A DNA stretch of 64,000 nt, from contig NZ_JACEFT010000011.1 of NCBI RefSeq assembly GCF_013697085.1, positions 62,001 through 126,000 of the forward strand. The letters are read 5' to 3'. Positions 46,422 through 55,773 of the stretch are shown piece by piece. The first letter of the stretch is position 1, and each line of letters begins with the position of its first letter. The position numbers were made by a program, and so were the translations under genes. Source of the DNA: Billgrantia kenyensis. GTDB lineage: Bacteria; Pseudomonadota; Gammaproteobacteria; Pseudomonadales; Halomonadaceae. The notes below the pieces were generated by a model that saw only the letters and a list, made by a program, of their open reading frames with translations, had not been told where the DNA came from and searched no databases.

Positions 46422-46452
46422 ATAATAGTTAGACCTTGGGTAAAACTATTAT
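46422..46452. promoter_or_regulatory. Inverted repeat upstream of Crp/Fnr-type gene
   Basis: Perfect 9-base arms ATAATAGTT and AACTATTAT separated by 13 bases, 54 bases before the start at 46507. A TATAGT box at 46471 could be the -10 element. Such an arrangement fits an operator, possibly for autoregulation, but no binding protein is known. Confidence 0.45.
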
Positions 46453-46506
46453 TCCTAAAATGTAAATTAGTATAGTCTGATTTGCATTGGCCTGAGAGGT
46501 AGCAAG

Positions 46507-47304
46507 GTGAATCTCCTCGATACTGTAGTAATGCGGGGTCTTAGCCTCCAGGGGGTGCTTACACCTGAAGACAAGGCGCTGTTGCTGAGCCTTCAGCTCA
46601 ATACCAGGCGCATGTCAGCCGGCGAGGTGCTGTGGCATGAGGATGCGGATGCGGATCTGTTCTGCGTGGTCAAGGAGGGCTGGGCATACTCCTACCGTAA
46701 TCTGGAAAACGGCTCGAAGCAGATCCTCAAGTTCTACCTTCCCGGCGATATCATCGGCATGCGCGATTTCGGCTTCTCCCGCCGGCTGGCCGGTGTGGCC
46801 ATGATCAACGAGGGAGTCGTATGCCCCTTCTCGTACCAGCAGCTGCTTGAGCTCTTTGGGAGTTCGGCCCTGGCCGTCGGTATCATGGCTACGGCGGTGC
46901 GCCAGCAGGCGCTGCTCACCGAACGCCTGGTCTATCTTGGCCGGCATGCCGCTCACGAGCGGTTAGCGCATTTCCTCTATGAGCTCTACCTGCGACTCAA
47001 GCGGATCGGGGCCGTTGAGGACAATGGGTTTTTCATCCCGATATCTCAGGAGCAGATGGGTGACGCGCTGGGGCTGAGCCCGGTACACGTGAGCCGGACA
47101 TTCACGATACTGCGCAAGGAGGGGCTGGTCGTCCGCCACCGGCAGCATATAACGCTGCCCAACCCAGAAGCTCTGGCGCAGCTCATCAAGTTCGACGCAA
47201 GCTATATCGACGAATCCCTGCCTTCTGCGCTCTCAGAGCTCTCGATCGTCAGCCGGGCAAGTGGCAATCGTAGAGGGCCTGGCATGCGTACCACTGCTGA
47301 CTGA
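46507..47304 (+). CDS. Crp/Fnr-family transcriptional regulator
   Basis: A 265-residue regulator. A cyclic-nucleotide-binding-like beta-roll (about 25-140: G-E-V-L-W-H-E-D-A-D, F-Y-L-P-G-D-I-I-G) is joined by a dimer helix to a Crp-type helix-turn-helix (I-S-Q-E-Q-M-G-D-A-L-G-L-S-P-V-H-V-S-R-T) near 180-200. The N-terminal cysteine cluster of Fnr is absent, so it is not an iron-sulfur oxygen sensor. The last 30 residues are an unrecognised tail. It is the first gene outside the right end of the element. Confidence 0.9.
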   Translation: MNLLDTVVMRGLSLQGVLTPEDKALLLSLQLNTRRMSAGEVLWHEDADADLFCVVKEGWAYSYRNLENGSKQILKFYLPGDIIGMRDFGFSRRLAGVAMINEGVVCPFSYQQLLELFGSSALAVGIMATAVRQQALLTERLVYLGRHAAHERLAHFLYELYLRLKRIGAVEDNGFFIPISQEQMGDALGLSPVHVSRTFTILRKEGLVVRHRQHITLPNPEALAQLIKFDASYIDESLPSALSELSIVSRASGNRRGPGMRTTAD

Positions 47305-47464
47305 GGGACCCGTGGCGTTCGGCCTGGTGCCATGCAGGCCAATGGCAAGCCAGTCGGAGCTGAGCGAAGTGCCGCCAGGTGTGCTTCGCTATCTGCGCTT
47401 TCCTTGATGTACCTCCCTATCCGCTGCATGCTGAGGCCTATACTTGGAGCTGAGGGACTACGGA

Positions 47465-47623
47465 ATGGGCGTGAAAACATTCGCCGGGGTGCTGGTGGCA
47501 CTCGGTCTGGCAATGGCGTTGTACGGCTGGCAGGCATGGAATCCGGCAGCGTTCGTGGGTTTGGCCCTGACGGTGGTGGGTATCGTCGTGCTGGCCACGT
47601 CCGGGCGTCGCCCGCACAGATAG
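47465..47623 (+). CDS. Very small two-span membrane protein
   Basis: A 52-residue frame, M-G-V-K-T-F-A-G-V-L-V-A-L-G then W-N-P-A-A-F-V-G-L-A-L, ending with the basic S-G-R-R-P-H-R. It has two hydrophobic stretches (about 5-22 and 28-44) and a GAGG ribosome-site-like sequence upstream. Amino-acid pattern and codon use look like a genuine small membrane protein. No family is recognised. Confidence 0.5.
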   Translation: MGVKTFAGVLVALGLAMALYGWQAWNPAAFVGLALTVVGIVVLATSGRRPHR

Positions 47624-47770
47624 CTTCCCGCAGCGGATGCCCGGGCCTGACAATTCGTGAGCATGGCCTTATGATAGTGAGAGTCACAGTCCTTCTCCCC
47701 CCATGGGGCGAAGGGCTGTTTTTGTTGCATGGCCGGCAGCGCACCTCGCTGCCGGTGCCAAGGAGGTTGT

Positions 47771-48184
47771 ATGTCGTCTCGTCCCCCCATCATCATCAAC
47801 CGCCTGGATGCCGAGCGGTTGCAGCGCCTGATCGATCAGGCCGGCGACAAGGATCGCTTCGTGGCCGACTGCCTGGAAGAGGAGCTCGAACGCGGCGAGG
47901 TAATCGATCCGGAAGACATCCCCGAGGATGTGGTCAGCATGAACAGTCAGGTCCAGTTCACCGACCTGACACGTGATCGGCAGATGATACGTACCCTGGT
48001 CTACCCGCATTCGCTCGAGACGGTCGAGGATGGCATCTCGGTCATGGCGCCCATCGGTGCCGGGCTGATCGGGCTGCGCATCGGTGATGTGATCGATTGG
48101 CCGCTGCCGGGTGGCACCCAGGCTCGCCTGCGCATCGATGCGATCCTGTGGCAGCCCGAGCGGGAAGGGCAGTTCCACCGTTGA
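47771..48184 (+). CDS. rnk: Regulator of nucleoside diphosphate kinase Rnk
   Basis: A 137-residue protein with an N-terminal coiled-coil-like helix (A-E-R-L-Q-R-L-I-D-Q-A) and a GreA/GreB-type C-terminal domain: V-V-S-M-N-S-Q-V-Q-F, then V-Y-P-H, then I-S-V-M-A-P-I-G-A-G-L-I-G-L. This matches Rnk, which binds RNA polymerase and affects Ndk levels. The ATG at 47771 follows AGGAGG. Confidence 0.9.
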   Translation: MSSRPPIIINRLDAERLQRLIDQAGDKDRFVADCLEEELERGEVIDPEDIPEDVVSMNSQVQFTDLTRDRQMIRTLVYPHSLETVEDGISVMAPIGAGLIGLRIGDVIDWPLPGGTQARLRIDAILWQPEREGQFHR

Positions 48185-48228
48185 GGTGACGGCGGCGCCG
48201 TCGAGTATCGTCGAAAAGGAGCAGGGGA

Positions 48229-48846
48229 ATGCCGCTTTCACTCTGGATGTCACTCGTGGCTGTATGTGCCATGGGGGCAATGTCGCCGGGCCCCAGTCTG
48301 GCGCTGGTGCTGCGTCATACCCTGGGCGGTGGCCGGGCGCCCGGTATCGTGGCGGCGCTGTCCCATGCCCTGGGCGTGGGATTTTATGCCTTGCTCACGG
48401 TGCTGGGCCTCGGTGCGCTCATCGTGCGCTTTCCCACGCTGTTCCAGGCCATAACCTGGGCCGGGGCGGCCTATCTCGCCTGGCTTGGCATCAAGGCGCT
48501 ACGCGCTGGCCGGGCGGCGGCGTTGGAAGCCGCTGGGGTGGCGACCACACGCCGCCAGGCGGCGCGCGAAGGCATGCTGGTTGCGTTGGGCAATCCCAAG
48601 CTGATCCTGTTCTTTATTGCCCTGCTCAGTCAGTTCGTCACGCCGGACATGTCCGTGACCGCCAAGGCGGTGATCGTGTTGACTGCGATGATCATCGACG
48701 GCGCCTGGTACGTGCTGGTGGCCGTGTCGTTGACCCACTCCCGCGTCCTGCCCTGGCTTCAGGCGCGGGCACATTGGATACATCGCATCACGGGCGTGAT
48801 GCTGCTGGCGCTTGCACTGCGTGTGGTGGCCGGCCCGCTCGGTTAG
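48229..48846 (+). CDS. LysE/RhtB-family amino-acid exporter
   Basis: A 205-residue inner-membrane protein with about six spans. The N-terminal motif G-A-M-S-P-G-P-S-L-A-L-V-L-R is diagnostic for the LysE/RhtB family, and G-N-P-K-L-I-L-F-F is the second. It probably exports an amino acid or derivative; the substrate is unknown. Confidence 0.9.
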   Translation: MPLSLWMSLVAVCAMGAMSPGPSLALVLRHTLGGGRAPGIVAALSHALGVGFYALLTVLGLGALIVRFPTLFQAITWAGAAYLAWLGIKALRAGRAAALEAAGVATTRRQAAREGMLVALGNPKLILFFIALLSQFVTPDMSVTAKAVIVLTAMIIDGAWYVLVAVSLTHSRVLPWLQARAHWIHRITGVMLLALALRVVAGPLG

Positions 48847-48925
48847 GAAAAGCGTTGGCCAGCGAGCGATTCGTCATCAGGGAAAGATGGTAGCCTCAGA
48901 ATAATTCGATAGCGGAAGCCCCCTG

Positions 48926-50161
48926 ATGAACCTTCTGACGGACGTAGACGACGAGCGTGCCCTGGCGATGGTGCTCGACGGGGACCCCGATGTGATGGCG
49001 GTCCTCTCCCTCCAGCTGCACGTCCTGGGTTTGGAAAGCCGCTGCTATCGGCAAGCCGATACGTTGCTGGCGGAGCTCGACGAGTGTGCACCGCAGCTGG
49101 TCATCATGGGGCTGGAGTTCGGTGACCCGGATGGCATCGAGCTGCTGCGTCTGCTGGCACGTCAGCGCTTCACCGGGTGGGTGCTGCTGCTGGGCGGTGT
49201 CGAACGCAAGATCTCACGCATTGCCGAGCGGGTGGGTCAAACCCTGGGCTTGCAGATGCTGGGCTCGCTGGACAAGCCGATGCGGCTGGCCGAGCTCCGC
49301 CAGCGCCTGGATCGACTGCATCCCGGCCGCAAGCCAGCCATCGTGCCCGAAGACAGCCCCTTTTTCTCCGCCGATGAGCTCGAGACGGCGCTCGAAAGCC
49401 ATGAGCTCACCCTGCACTACCAGCCGCAATTCGAATTGGCCTCTGGCCGCCTCAGTGGCGTCGAGGCCCTGGTACGTTGGGCCCACCCGGAATACGGCCT
49501 GATCGGGCCGGCCAGTTTTTTGCCCATGCTGACCGCGGGGCAGAGCCGACGCCTGACCTGCCACGTGCTGGAGCAGGCATTGGCCGACGCCGAGCGCTGG
49601 CGCGAGCAGGGGGTTGTGCTGTCACTCTCGGTCAATGTCACGGCCGACGACCTGATGGCGGCGCAATTGCCGGCGCTCACTCGCCAGCTGGCAGCGGACG
49701 ACTCCCCGCTGGTGGTGCTCGAGATTACCGAGACGGCGGCCATGGATGACGAGCTGCTGGGCTCGGAGATCGCTGCGCGGCTGCACCTGAGTGGCATGGA
49801 GGTGGCAGTTGACGATTTCGGCGTGGGGTTCTCGTCGCTTTCGCGGCTGCAGATGCTGCCTATCAGCGAGCTCAAGATCGACCGCAGCTTCATTCGCAAT
49901 ATCCAGCAGGACAGCCAGGACGCGGCGATCGTCGAGGCCATTGCCCTGCTGGGCAGACGCCTCGGCATTCGTGTGGTGGCCGAAGGGGTCGAGGAGCTCG
50001 ACTGCCTGCCCACCCTGGCCCGTTTTGGCTGCACCCATGTCCAGGGCTTCGGCCTTTCGCGCCCGGTACCGGCCGAGGAGATTCCTGTACTGGCGTCCGA
50101 TCAGTCACCGATCCGCGCCAGGATCGCCGCCAGCGGAGCGCCGTCAGGCAGCACTCCGTAG
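48926..50161 (+). CDS. EAL-domain c-di-GMP phosphodiesterase with degenerate receiver
   Basis: A 411-residue protein. The first 125 residues have a receiver fold but the phospho-Asp position reads V-I-M-G-L-E-F (Gly for Asp), though L-D-K-P keeps the Lys. The EAL domain (about 150-395) has its signature motifs: E-A-L-V-R-W, S-V-N-V-T, L-E-I-T-E-T, D-D-F-G-V-G-F-S-S-L, K-I-D-R-S-F-I and A-E-G-V-E-E. It should hydrolyse c-di-GMP but not be switched by phosphorylation. Its 3' end overlaps the convergent acyl-CoA dehydrogenase gene by 61 bases. Confidence 0.88.
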   Translation: MNLLTDVDDERALAMVLDGDPDVMAVLSLQLHVLGLESRCYRQADTLLAELDECAPQLVIMGLEFGDPDGIELLRLLARQRFTGWVLLLGGVERKISRIAERVGQTLGLQMLGSLDKPMRLAELRQRLDRLHPGRKPAIVPEDSPFFSADELETALESHELTLHYQPQFELASGRLSGVEALVRWAHPEYGLIGPASFLPMLTAGQSRRLTCHVLEQALADAERWREQGVVLSLSVNVTADDLMAAQLPALTRQLAADDSPLVVLEITETAAMDDELLGSEIAARLHLSGMEVAVDDFGVGFSSLSRLQMLPISELKIDRSFIRNIQQDSQDAAIVEAIALLGRRLGIRVVAEGVEELDCLPTLARFGCTHVQGFGLSRPVPAEEIPVLASDQSPIRARIAASGAPSGSTP

Positions 50162-51753
50162 GCGGGGCTGGCCTCCACCCCCAGTCGTGAGCGGCAGAAG
50201 GTCTCGGCGACCTCGCCGGGGGCATGGCACAGCAGCAGCGCGGCCTGCATGCACTGGGCCAGGCGCTGGGTCAGCCAGCGGGCGCGTGGCTCGAGCTCTG
50301 CGGCGGAGCGCGCCAGGTCGCGCTCGAGGCCGGCCAGGGCCAGGTCGAACTCCTGCTGCACGCCCCTAGCCATGCTGAGCTCATCGCGCAGGGCGCCGAT
50401 CGATTCGGGGTGACGCGCCAGCACTCGCAGCAGGTCGAGGCAGATCACGTTGCCCGAGCCCTCCCAGATCGAATTCACCGGTGCCTCGCGGTAGAGCCTG
50501 GCCAGCGGCGTTTCCTCGACATAGCCGATCCCTCCCAGGCACTCCATGGCCTCGGCCATGAAGCCGGGGCCGCGCTTGTTGTGCCAGTATTTGGCCAGCG
50601 TCGGCAACACCCGCGCCAGGGCGGTCTCGTGAGCCTCGCCGCGGGCATCGCCATCGAAGGCGCGAGCGGTGCGCAAGGCAAGCGCCAGGCCGGCTTCCAC
50701 TTCCAGCGCCAGGTCGGCAATCACTGCCTGCATCAGCGGCTGCTCCGCCAGACGACGCTCGAAAGCGTGACGCTGGCTTACGTGGCGCCATGCTTCGGCA
50801 AGGGCCTGGCGCATCATGCCCACCGGCGCGGTAGCGGCATCGAGGCGAGTCTGCTGCACCATGTCGATGATGGTGGCCACGCCGCGGCCGGGCTCGCCGA
50901 CTGCCAAAGCCCAGGCGTTGCGATACTCGATCTCTGCCGAGGCGTTGGCGCGGTTGCCGCACTTCTCCTTGAGGCGCTGGATCTCGATGGCGTTGCGCTC
51001 TCCGTCCGGCGTGAGGCGGGGCGCCAGGAAGCAGGTCAGTCCTGCATCGGTCTGGGCCAGGGTGAGGAAGGCGTCGGACATCGGTGCACTGCAGAACCAC
51101 TTGTGGCCGGTCAGTCGCCAGCCCTCACCGTCGCGCTCGGCGCGGGTCGTATTGCGGCGCACGTCGCTGCCGCCCTGCTTTTCGGTCATGGCCATGCCGA
51201 ATGTCAGGCCGTGTTTCTGCTGGATGGGCAGCGGGCGCGGGTCATAGGCATCGGCCAGCAGACCCGGGGCCCACTTGGCTTCGATCTCCGCACTGTGGCG
51301 CAGAACCGGCATGGCGGCGTGGGTCATGGTCACCGGGCAGCAGAACCCCGGCTCGGCCTGGGTCAGCAGGTAGAGAGCGGCGACATGGGCCTGGTGCCCG
51401 CCGCGGCCTTCCTCTTGCCAGGCCACGGCATGCCAGCCGTTATCGATGGCCAGGTGCATCAGCTCGTGGTAAGCGGGGTGGTAGCGGACCTCATCCAGCC
51501 GTCGACCGTGGCGATCGAACAGCCGCAGCTCCGGCGGGTGGCGGTTGGCGGCTTCGCCCAGTTCCTGCACCCGCAGGCTGCCCGCCTCCTGGCCCAGCGG
51601 GGCCAGCCGCTCGGCCACCCACGGCGGTGCCTCACGCTGCAGGATTTCGCGCAGCGGCAGGTCATCGGCGAATAGGTCTCTCTCGCCGCTGGACTCGGGC
51701 TGGTTGACCACCTCATGGGTGGCCAGCCGACTGCGAGGAGCGTAGTGGCGCAT
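50101..51753 (-). CDS. AidB-like acyl-CoA dehydrogenase
   Basis: A 550-residue flavoprotein. FAD/substrate-binding segments G-M-A-M-T-E-K-Q-G-G-S-D-V-R-R-N-T-T and H-K-W-F-C-S-A are present, and the C-terminal R-E-A-P-V-N-S-I-W-E-G-S-G-N-V motif gives the catalytic region. Length (about 540) and these motifs match AidB, an isovaleryl-CoA-dehydrogenase-like protein linked to alkylation response; the substrate here is unknown. Confidence 0.88.
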   Translation of the reverse strand: MRHYAPRSRLATHEVVNQPESSGERDLFADDLPLREILQREAPPWVAERLAPLGQEAGSLRVQELGEAANRHPPELRLFDRHGRRLDEVRYHPAYHELMHLAIDNGWHAVAWQEEGRGGHQAHVAALYLLTQAEPGFCCPVTMTHAAMPVLRHSAEIEAKWAPGLLADAYDPRPLPIQQKHGLTFGMAMTEKQGGSDVRRNTTRAERDGEGWRLTGHKWFCSAPMSDAFLTLAQTDAGLTCFLAPRLTPDGERNAIEIQRLKEKCGNRANASAEIEYRNAWALAVGEPGRGVATIIDMVQQTRLDAATAPVGMMRQALAEAWRHVSQRHAFERRLAEQPLMQAVIADLALEVEAGLALALRTARAFDGDARGEAHETALARVLPTLAKYWHNKRGPGFMAEAMECLGGIGYVEETPLARLYREAPVNSIWEGSGNVICLDLLRVLARHPESIGALRDELSMARGVQQEFDLALAGLERDLARSAAELEPRARWLTQRLAQCMQAALLLCHAPGEVAETFCRSRLGVEASPAYGVLPDGAPLAAILARIGD

Positions 51754-51990
51754 GTCACCCGTCCTTCAAGTCTGTTCGGAACCGCTACCTTCGCAGCATG
51801 GTCAGTCGCAGGGGAAGGGTCAATGCGCTTCGTGCGTGACGAGGCCAGCGCTTCTCGGTAGGCTTGGAGTCCGGCGTACGAGTCAGGTACGGCTGGCTGG
51901 GCCGGCCGTGTGTGGGTTGCCCCGGTGCGCGCAGAGGTGCTACGTGTTGATACGTGGCATGGTGAAAGAAGACAGCAAGGCGGGCGAATC

Positions 51991-52485
51991 ATGGCCATCC
52001 ACGAACACGAGTGTCGCACCTTTCGCGGCGAGCCTTTCAACCTGCGCGCCCTGCAGGGGCAGGTGCTGTTGATCGTGAACGTGGCCAGCCGCTGCGGCTT
52101 CACGTCCCAGCTCGGCGAGCTGGAGCGCCTCTACCGTCGTCATCGTGATCGCGGTTTCACCGTGCTGGCCTTTCCCTGCAATCAGTTTGCCCGGCAATCG
52201 CCGGAAACCGCGCTGGATTTCTGCGCCTTCAGCTCCAGCCAGTACGGCGTCACCTTTCCGGTAATGGAAAAGGTCAGGGTCAACGGCGGCGGGGCGCATC
52301 CGCTGTTTGCCGAACTCAAGCGCGAAGCACCGGGCGTGCTTCGCACCCGCATGATCAAGTGGAATTTCACCAAGTTTCTGGTAGCGCGCGATGGCCGCGT
52401 GATCGGCCGCTTCTCGCCGCGCGAAAGCGGCCAGGCGCTGGAGCGCTCGCTCGAGCAGGCACTGGACGAGGACTGCCGGCTTTAG
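51991..52485 (+). CDS. Glutathione peroxidase (thiol type)
   Basis: A 164-residue thiol peroxidase. The peroxidatic Cys lies in N-V-A-S-R-C-G-F-T near 34; F-P-C-N-Q-F and the Trp/Asn pair in W-N-F-T-K-F complete the catalytic tetrad region. Cys, not selenocysteine, is used. The start M-A-I-H-E-H-E-C is chosen over an 81-base upstream extension. It is likely cytoplasmic and reduces peroxides. Confidence 0.92.
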   Translation: MAIHEHECRTFRGEPFNLRALQGQVLLIVNVASRCGFTSQLGELERLYRRHRDRGFTVLAFPCNQFARQSPETALDFCAFSSSQYGVTFPVMEKVRVNGGGAHPLFAELKREAPGVLRTRMIKWNFTKFLVARDGRVIGRFSPRESGQALERSLEQALDEDCRL

Positions 52486-52501
52486 CCGGGCCGGGCGAGC
52501 C

Positions 52502-52894
52502 TCAGGTGTCGGGCGACTCGCCGCGCTCCATCATCACGCGGGCGATCAGCTCGTTCCAGCGATGCCGGGTCATCATGGTGGTCAACCCCGAGAACAGCGC
52601 CCAGCTCTTGCGCCGCCAGCCCTTGAGTCGCAGGTTGTGCGCCACCAGCCGCTTCATCAGGGCATACTCGTCGAACTCCCGCCAGCTGCCTGCGATCGAC
52701 AGTTGGTTGCGCGCCATCACCGGCGCGAGCTCCAGGCGAAAGATCCACTCCAGCTCGTTCAGCGACAGCTCATGACGCTTGATCACCTCGATCATCCGGG
52801 CAAAGTCGCGTTCGCTGGGCTCGCGATCCAGCCATAGCGGGGCCAGCGCGAGCCATAGCTCGCCACGTTCGTCCACTAGCGCCTGTGCGTTCAT
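52502..52894 (-). CDS. DUF7079-like small helical protein
   Basis: A 130-residue protein. The first 85 residues (L-W-L-A-L-A-P-L-W-L-D, then L-E-W-I-F-R-L-E-L-A-P-V, then I-A-G-S-W-R-E-F-D-E) resemble the conserved pattern I recall for DUF7079. The function is unknown. It overlaps no neighbour and is convergent with the peroxidase gene. Confidence 0.68.
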   Translation of the reverse strand: MNAQALVDERGELWLALAPLWLDREPSERDFARMIEVIKRHELSLNELEWIFRLELAPVMARNQLSIAGSWREFDEYALMKRLVAHNLRLKGWRRKSWALFSGLTTMMTRHRWNELIARVMMERGESPDT

Positions 52895-53056
52895 AGGATT
52901 CCTGCCAATGATGTTGCCGGGGTTGCATCGTGCCCCAGTCGCGTCCCTCGCTCAAGTGCGGACAGACGGAGTGCTGACCGCTAGAATGTCGCCACTGTCC
53001 ATTCGTATCGAGTCGGTGCCCCTGGCGGCGCTGCAACACCAATAACGAGGTCTGTC

Positions 53057-54268
53057 GTGATCATCAAACCCAAGGTTCGCGGTTTCATCTGTACTACTAC
53101 CCATCCGGTCGGCTGTGAAAAGAACGTGCTCGAGCAGATCGAGGCGACCCGTGCCCGTCAGTTCGACAAGGCCAAGGGGCCGAAGAAGGTGCTGGTAGTC
53201 GGTGCTTCCAGCGGCTACGGGCTGGCGGCGCGCATTACCGCGGCGTTCGGCTATGGCGCCGATACCCTGGGCGTGTTCTTCGAGAAACCGGGCAGCGAGA
53301 AGAAGCCCGGCACCGCGGGCTGGTACAACGCCGCCGCCTTCGACAAGTTCGCCAAGGCCGAGGGGCTCTACAGCAAGTCGATCAATGGCGATGCCTTCTC
53401 CCACGAAGCGCGTGAGAAGGCTATCGAGCTGATCAAGCAGGACATGGGCCAGGTCGACTTGGTGATCTATTCGCTGGCCTCGCCGGTGCGCAAGCTGCCC
53501 GACAGTGGCGAGCTCAAGCGCTCGAGTCTCAAGCCGATCGGCGAGACCTACCGTGCCACCGCCATCGACACCAACAAGGACACCATCATCGAGGCCGAGG
53601 TCGAGCCTGCCACCGAGCAGGAAATCGAGGATACCAAGGCGGTGATGGGCGGCGAGGACTGGGAGCTGTGGATCGACGCCCTGGACCGGGCCGGCGTGCT
53701 GGCGCCAGGCGCCCGTAGCGTGGCGTTCAGCTACATCGGCACCGAGATCACCTGGCCGATCTATTGGCATGGTGCGCTGGGCAAGGCGAAGGAGGACCTC
53801 GATCGCGCCGCCGGCGAGATCGATGCCAGGCTCAAGGCTTCCGGCGGCGGCGCCAACGTGGCGGTACTCAAGTCGGTGGTGACCCAGGCCAGCGCGGCCA
53901 TTCCGGTCATGCCGCTCTACATCGCCATGGTCTACAAGGTGATGAAGGAAAAGGGCTTGCACGAGGGGACTATCGAGCAGCTCAACCGACTGTTCGGCGA
54001 GCACCTCTATTCATCTCAAGGGCAGGGCGGAGAGTTTGTCACCGACGAGGCCGGGCGTCTGCGTCTGGACGATTGGGAGCTGCGCGACGACGTCCAGCAG
54101 GCGTGCAAGGATCTGTGGCCGCAGGTGACCACCGAGAACCTGTTCCAGATCACCGACTATGCTGGTTATAAGCACGACTTCCTGAAGCTGTTCGGGTTCG
54201 AGCGCGAAGACGTCGATTACGAGGCAGATGTGAACCCGGACGTCCAATTCGATGTCGTGTCTTTATAG
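53057..54268 (+). CDS. fabV: Trans-2-enoyl-ACP/CoA reductase FabV
   Basis: A 403-residue NADH-dependent enoyl reductase completing the fatty-acid elongation cycle. The start [20 protein letters not shown] is typical. The nucleotide fold motif G-A-S-S-G-Y-G-L-A is near 49 and the catalytic Tyr-x8-Lys is in [12 protein letters not shown] near 235-244. FabV replaces or backs up FabI and is less sensitive to triclosan in studied species. Confidence 0.96.
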   Translation: MIIKPKVRGFICTTTHPVGCEKNVLEQIEATRARQFDKAKGPKKVLVVGASSGYGLAARITAAFGYGADTLGVFFEKPGSEKKPGTAGWYNAAAFDKFAKAEGLYSKSINGDAFSHEAREKAIELIKQDMGQVDLVIYSLASPVRKLPDSGELKRSSLKPIGETYRATAIDTNKDTIIEAEVEPATEQEIEDTKAVMGGEDWELWIDALDRAGVLAPGARSVAFSYIGTEITWPIYWHGALGKAKEDLDRAAGEIDARLKASGGGANVAVLKSVVTQASAAIPVMPLYIAMVYKVMKEKGLHEGTIEQLNRLFGEHLYSSQGQGGEFVTDEAGRLRLDDWELRDDVQQACKDLWPQVTTENLFQITDYAGYKHDFLKLFGFEREDVDYEADVNPDVQFDVVSL

Positions 54269-54327
54269 GCCCGTCGTATTGGGAGCGTGATCAGCGGCGG
54301 GCGAATCCAGCGTCAAAGGAGGTGCCC

Positions 54328-54537
54328 ATGGATACCAGGGAGAGCAAGACGCCGCAAGAGGAGTACGAGCATCTCAAGGAAGTGAGGATGCCCGAAGACT
54401 TCGAACATCGCGAACCGGATGCCGGGCAGCCGGAGGCCAAGCGCCCCGCCAAGGCCTGGCACTGGCTGGTACTCGGCGTCGCCATTGCGACGGGCCTGTT
54501 TCTCGCCTACCGGTTGCTGTCGGCAGCCTGGATTTGA
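54328..54537 (+). CDS. Small single-span membrane protein
   Basis: A 69-residue protein with an acidic, unstructured N-terminal half (E-Y-E-H-L-K-E-V-R-M-P-E-D-F-E-H) and one membrane span near 46-66 (W-L-V-L-G-V-A-I-A-T-G-L-F-L). AAAGGAGG lies five bases before the ATG at 54328. It follows fabV by 59 bases. I know no family. Confidence 0.6.
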   Translation: MDTRESKTPQEEYEHLKEVRMPEDFEHREPDAGQPEAKRPAKAWHWLVLGVAIATGLFLAYRLLSAAWI

Positions 54538-54685
54538 TCTTCCCGCTGTGACATGACGCGTCCGTGGCCTTGAGTCATGGGCGCGTCGGTGAGGCTGCAT
54601 GCGCCCCGAAGCGGCGCAGCATGGTATTGCCGGCGCGGCCGATCGAGTACCATTTCTGCTCTGCTTCGGCACATGGCGCTGCGCA

Positions 54686-55660
54686 ATGCCCGACACACCC
54701 ACTGCTACCACCCGCTTGGCTGCCACCCGCTGGGTCGGCGTGCTGACGCTGCCGGGTTTCTCCCTGCTGGCGCAGGCCTGTGCGCTGGAGCCGCTGATCG
54801 TGGCGAACCAGCTGGCCGGCAGGCGACTCTACCGGCTCCAGGCGTTTACTCCGGAGGGCGGCGAGGTGGCGAGCATGGCAGACATCAGCCAGGCGGCCAG
54901 CCCCCCCTTCGAACGTGCTTCCCTCGAGCTGGATATGCTCGTCGTGTGTGCTCCAAGTCCGCTACCGCCCATGCACGAGAGTACGGTGACAGGCCGCCTT
55001 CGCCAGCTGGGGCGCAGTGGTGTCGTGCTGATCGGGGTCGGGGGTGGAACCGAGCTGCTGGCGCGAGCCGGTGTGCTGGATGGCTTTCGCGCGACTCTGC
55101 CCTGGCAGCGCTTTGCCGCCTTCACCCGTGACTTTCCCCGTGTGCGCCTGACCCAGCAGCTGTTCGAGATCGACCGTGACCGCCTCACCTGCGGCGGCGG
55201 TACGGCAGCGATGGACATGATGATGACGCTGGTCGCTACCCACCACGGCAGTGAGCTGGCCGAGCGGGTCTCCGAGCACTTCGTGCTGGAGCGGGTGCGC
55301 ATGGCCGACGAGCCGCAGCAGGTGCCGCTGCGCGCGCGGCTGGGTCATGCACCGGCGCCGCTGGTGGACGCCGTGATGCTGATGGAGGCTAACATCGAGG
55401 AGCCGCTCACCACCCATGAACTGGCCGAGCACCTGGGCATCTCACGGCGTCAGCTCGAGCGGCTGTTCAAGAAGTACCTGCAAGCGGTGCCTGGCCGCTA
55501 CTACCTCGATCTACGCCTGAAGGAGGCGCGACGCCTGCTGCGTGGGAGCGACCTGCCCGCCGGTGAGATCGCCATGAAAACCGGCTTCTCCTCACCCGCT
55601 CACTTCTCCACCGCCTATCGCAACCATTTCGGTGTCACTCCTCGCGAGGAGCGTCTGTAA
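54686..55660 (+). CDS. argR: AraC-family regulator of arginine catabolism, ArgR-like
   Basis: A 324-residue regulator with an N-terminal glutamine-amidotransferase-like (DJ-1/PfpI) domain ([13 protein letters not shown]) and C-terminal AraC double helix-turn-helix ([16 protein letters not shown], then [10 protein letters not shown]). This is the GlxA/ArgR architecture, not the hexameric ArgR of E. coli. In Pseudomonas such an ArgR lies beside and activates the aru/ast genes, as its place here suggests. The ATG at 54686 has a weak ribosome site; starts from 54599 are possible. Confidence 0.82.
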   Translation: MPDTPTATTRLAATRWVGVLTLPGFSLLAQACALEPLIVANQLAGRRLYRLQAFTPEGGEVASMADISQAASPPFERASLELDMLVVCAPSPLPPMHESTVTGRLRQLGRSGVVLIGVGGGTELLARAGVLDGFRATLPWQRFAAFTRDFPRVRLTQQLFEIDRDRLTCGGGTAAMDMMMTLVATHHGSELAERVSEHFVLERVRMADEPQQVPLRARLGHAPAPLVDAVMLMEANIEEPLTTHELAEHLGISRRQLERLFKKYLQAVPGRYYLDLRLKEARRLLRGSDLPAGEIAMKTGFSSPAHFSTAYRNHFGVTPREERL

Positions 55661-55773
55661 GTCTTTATCTACAAGTCGGGGTCCCATTGCTGAAAGCCAT
55701 ACAGCGCCTCGCTCCTTATACTCGGATGACATCGCTGCGTTGCTATCACTCTTTTGCAGGAATGGAGACCGAG

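Larger units (their letters stand above)
45380..46506. other. Right end of element: IS remnants, arm site, attachment site, flank
   Basis: This 1.1-kb stretch has no intact gene. In order it holds the promoter region of the signalling operon, an IS30 fragment, an IS3 orfA fragment, the 23-base arm-site copy (46075-46097), the right attachment site (46199-46257), a terminator hairpin, and an inverted repeat before the Crp/Fnr gene. Confidence 0.7.

Noticed and set aside
50224-51675. A 483-codon plus-strand frame over the acyl-CoA dehydrogenase
   Set aside because: It lacks any domain pattern and is antisense to a full-length AidB-like gene.
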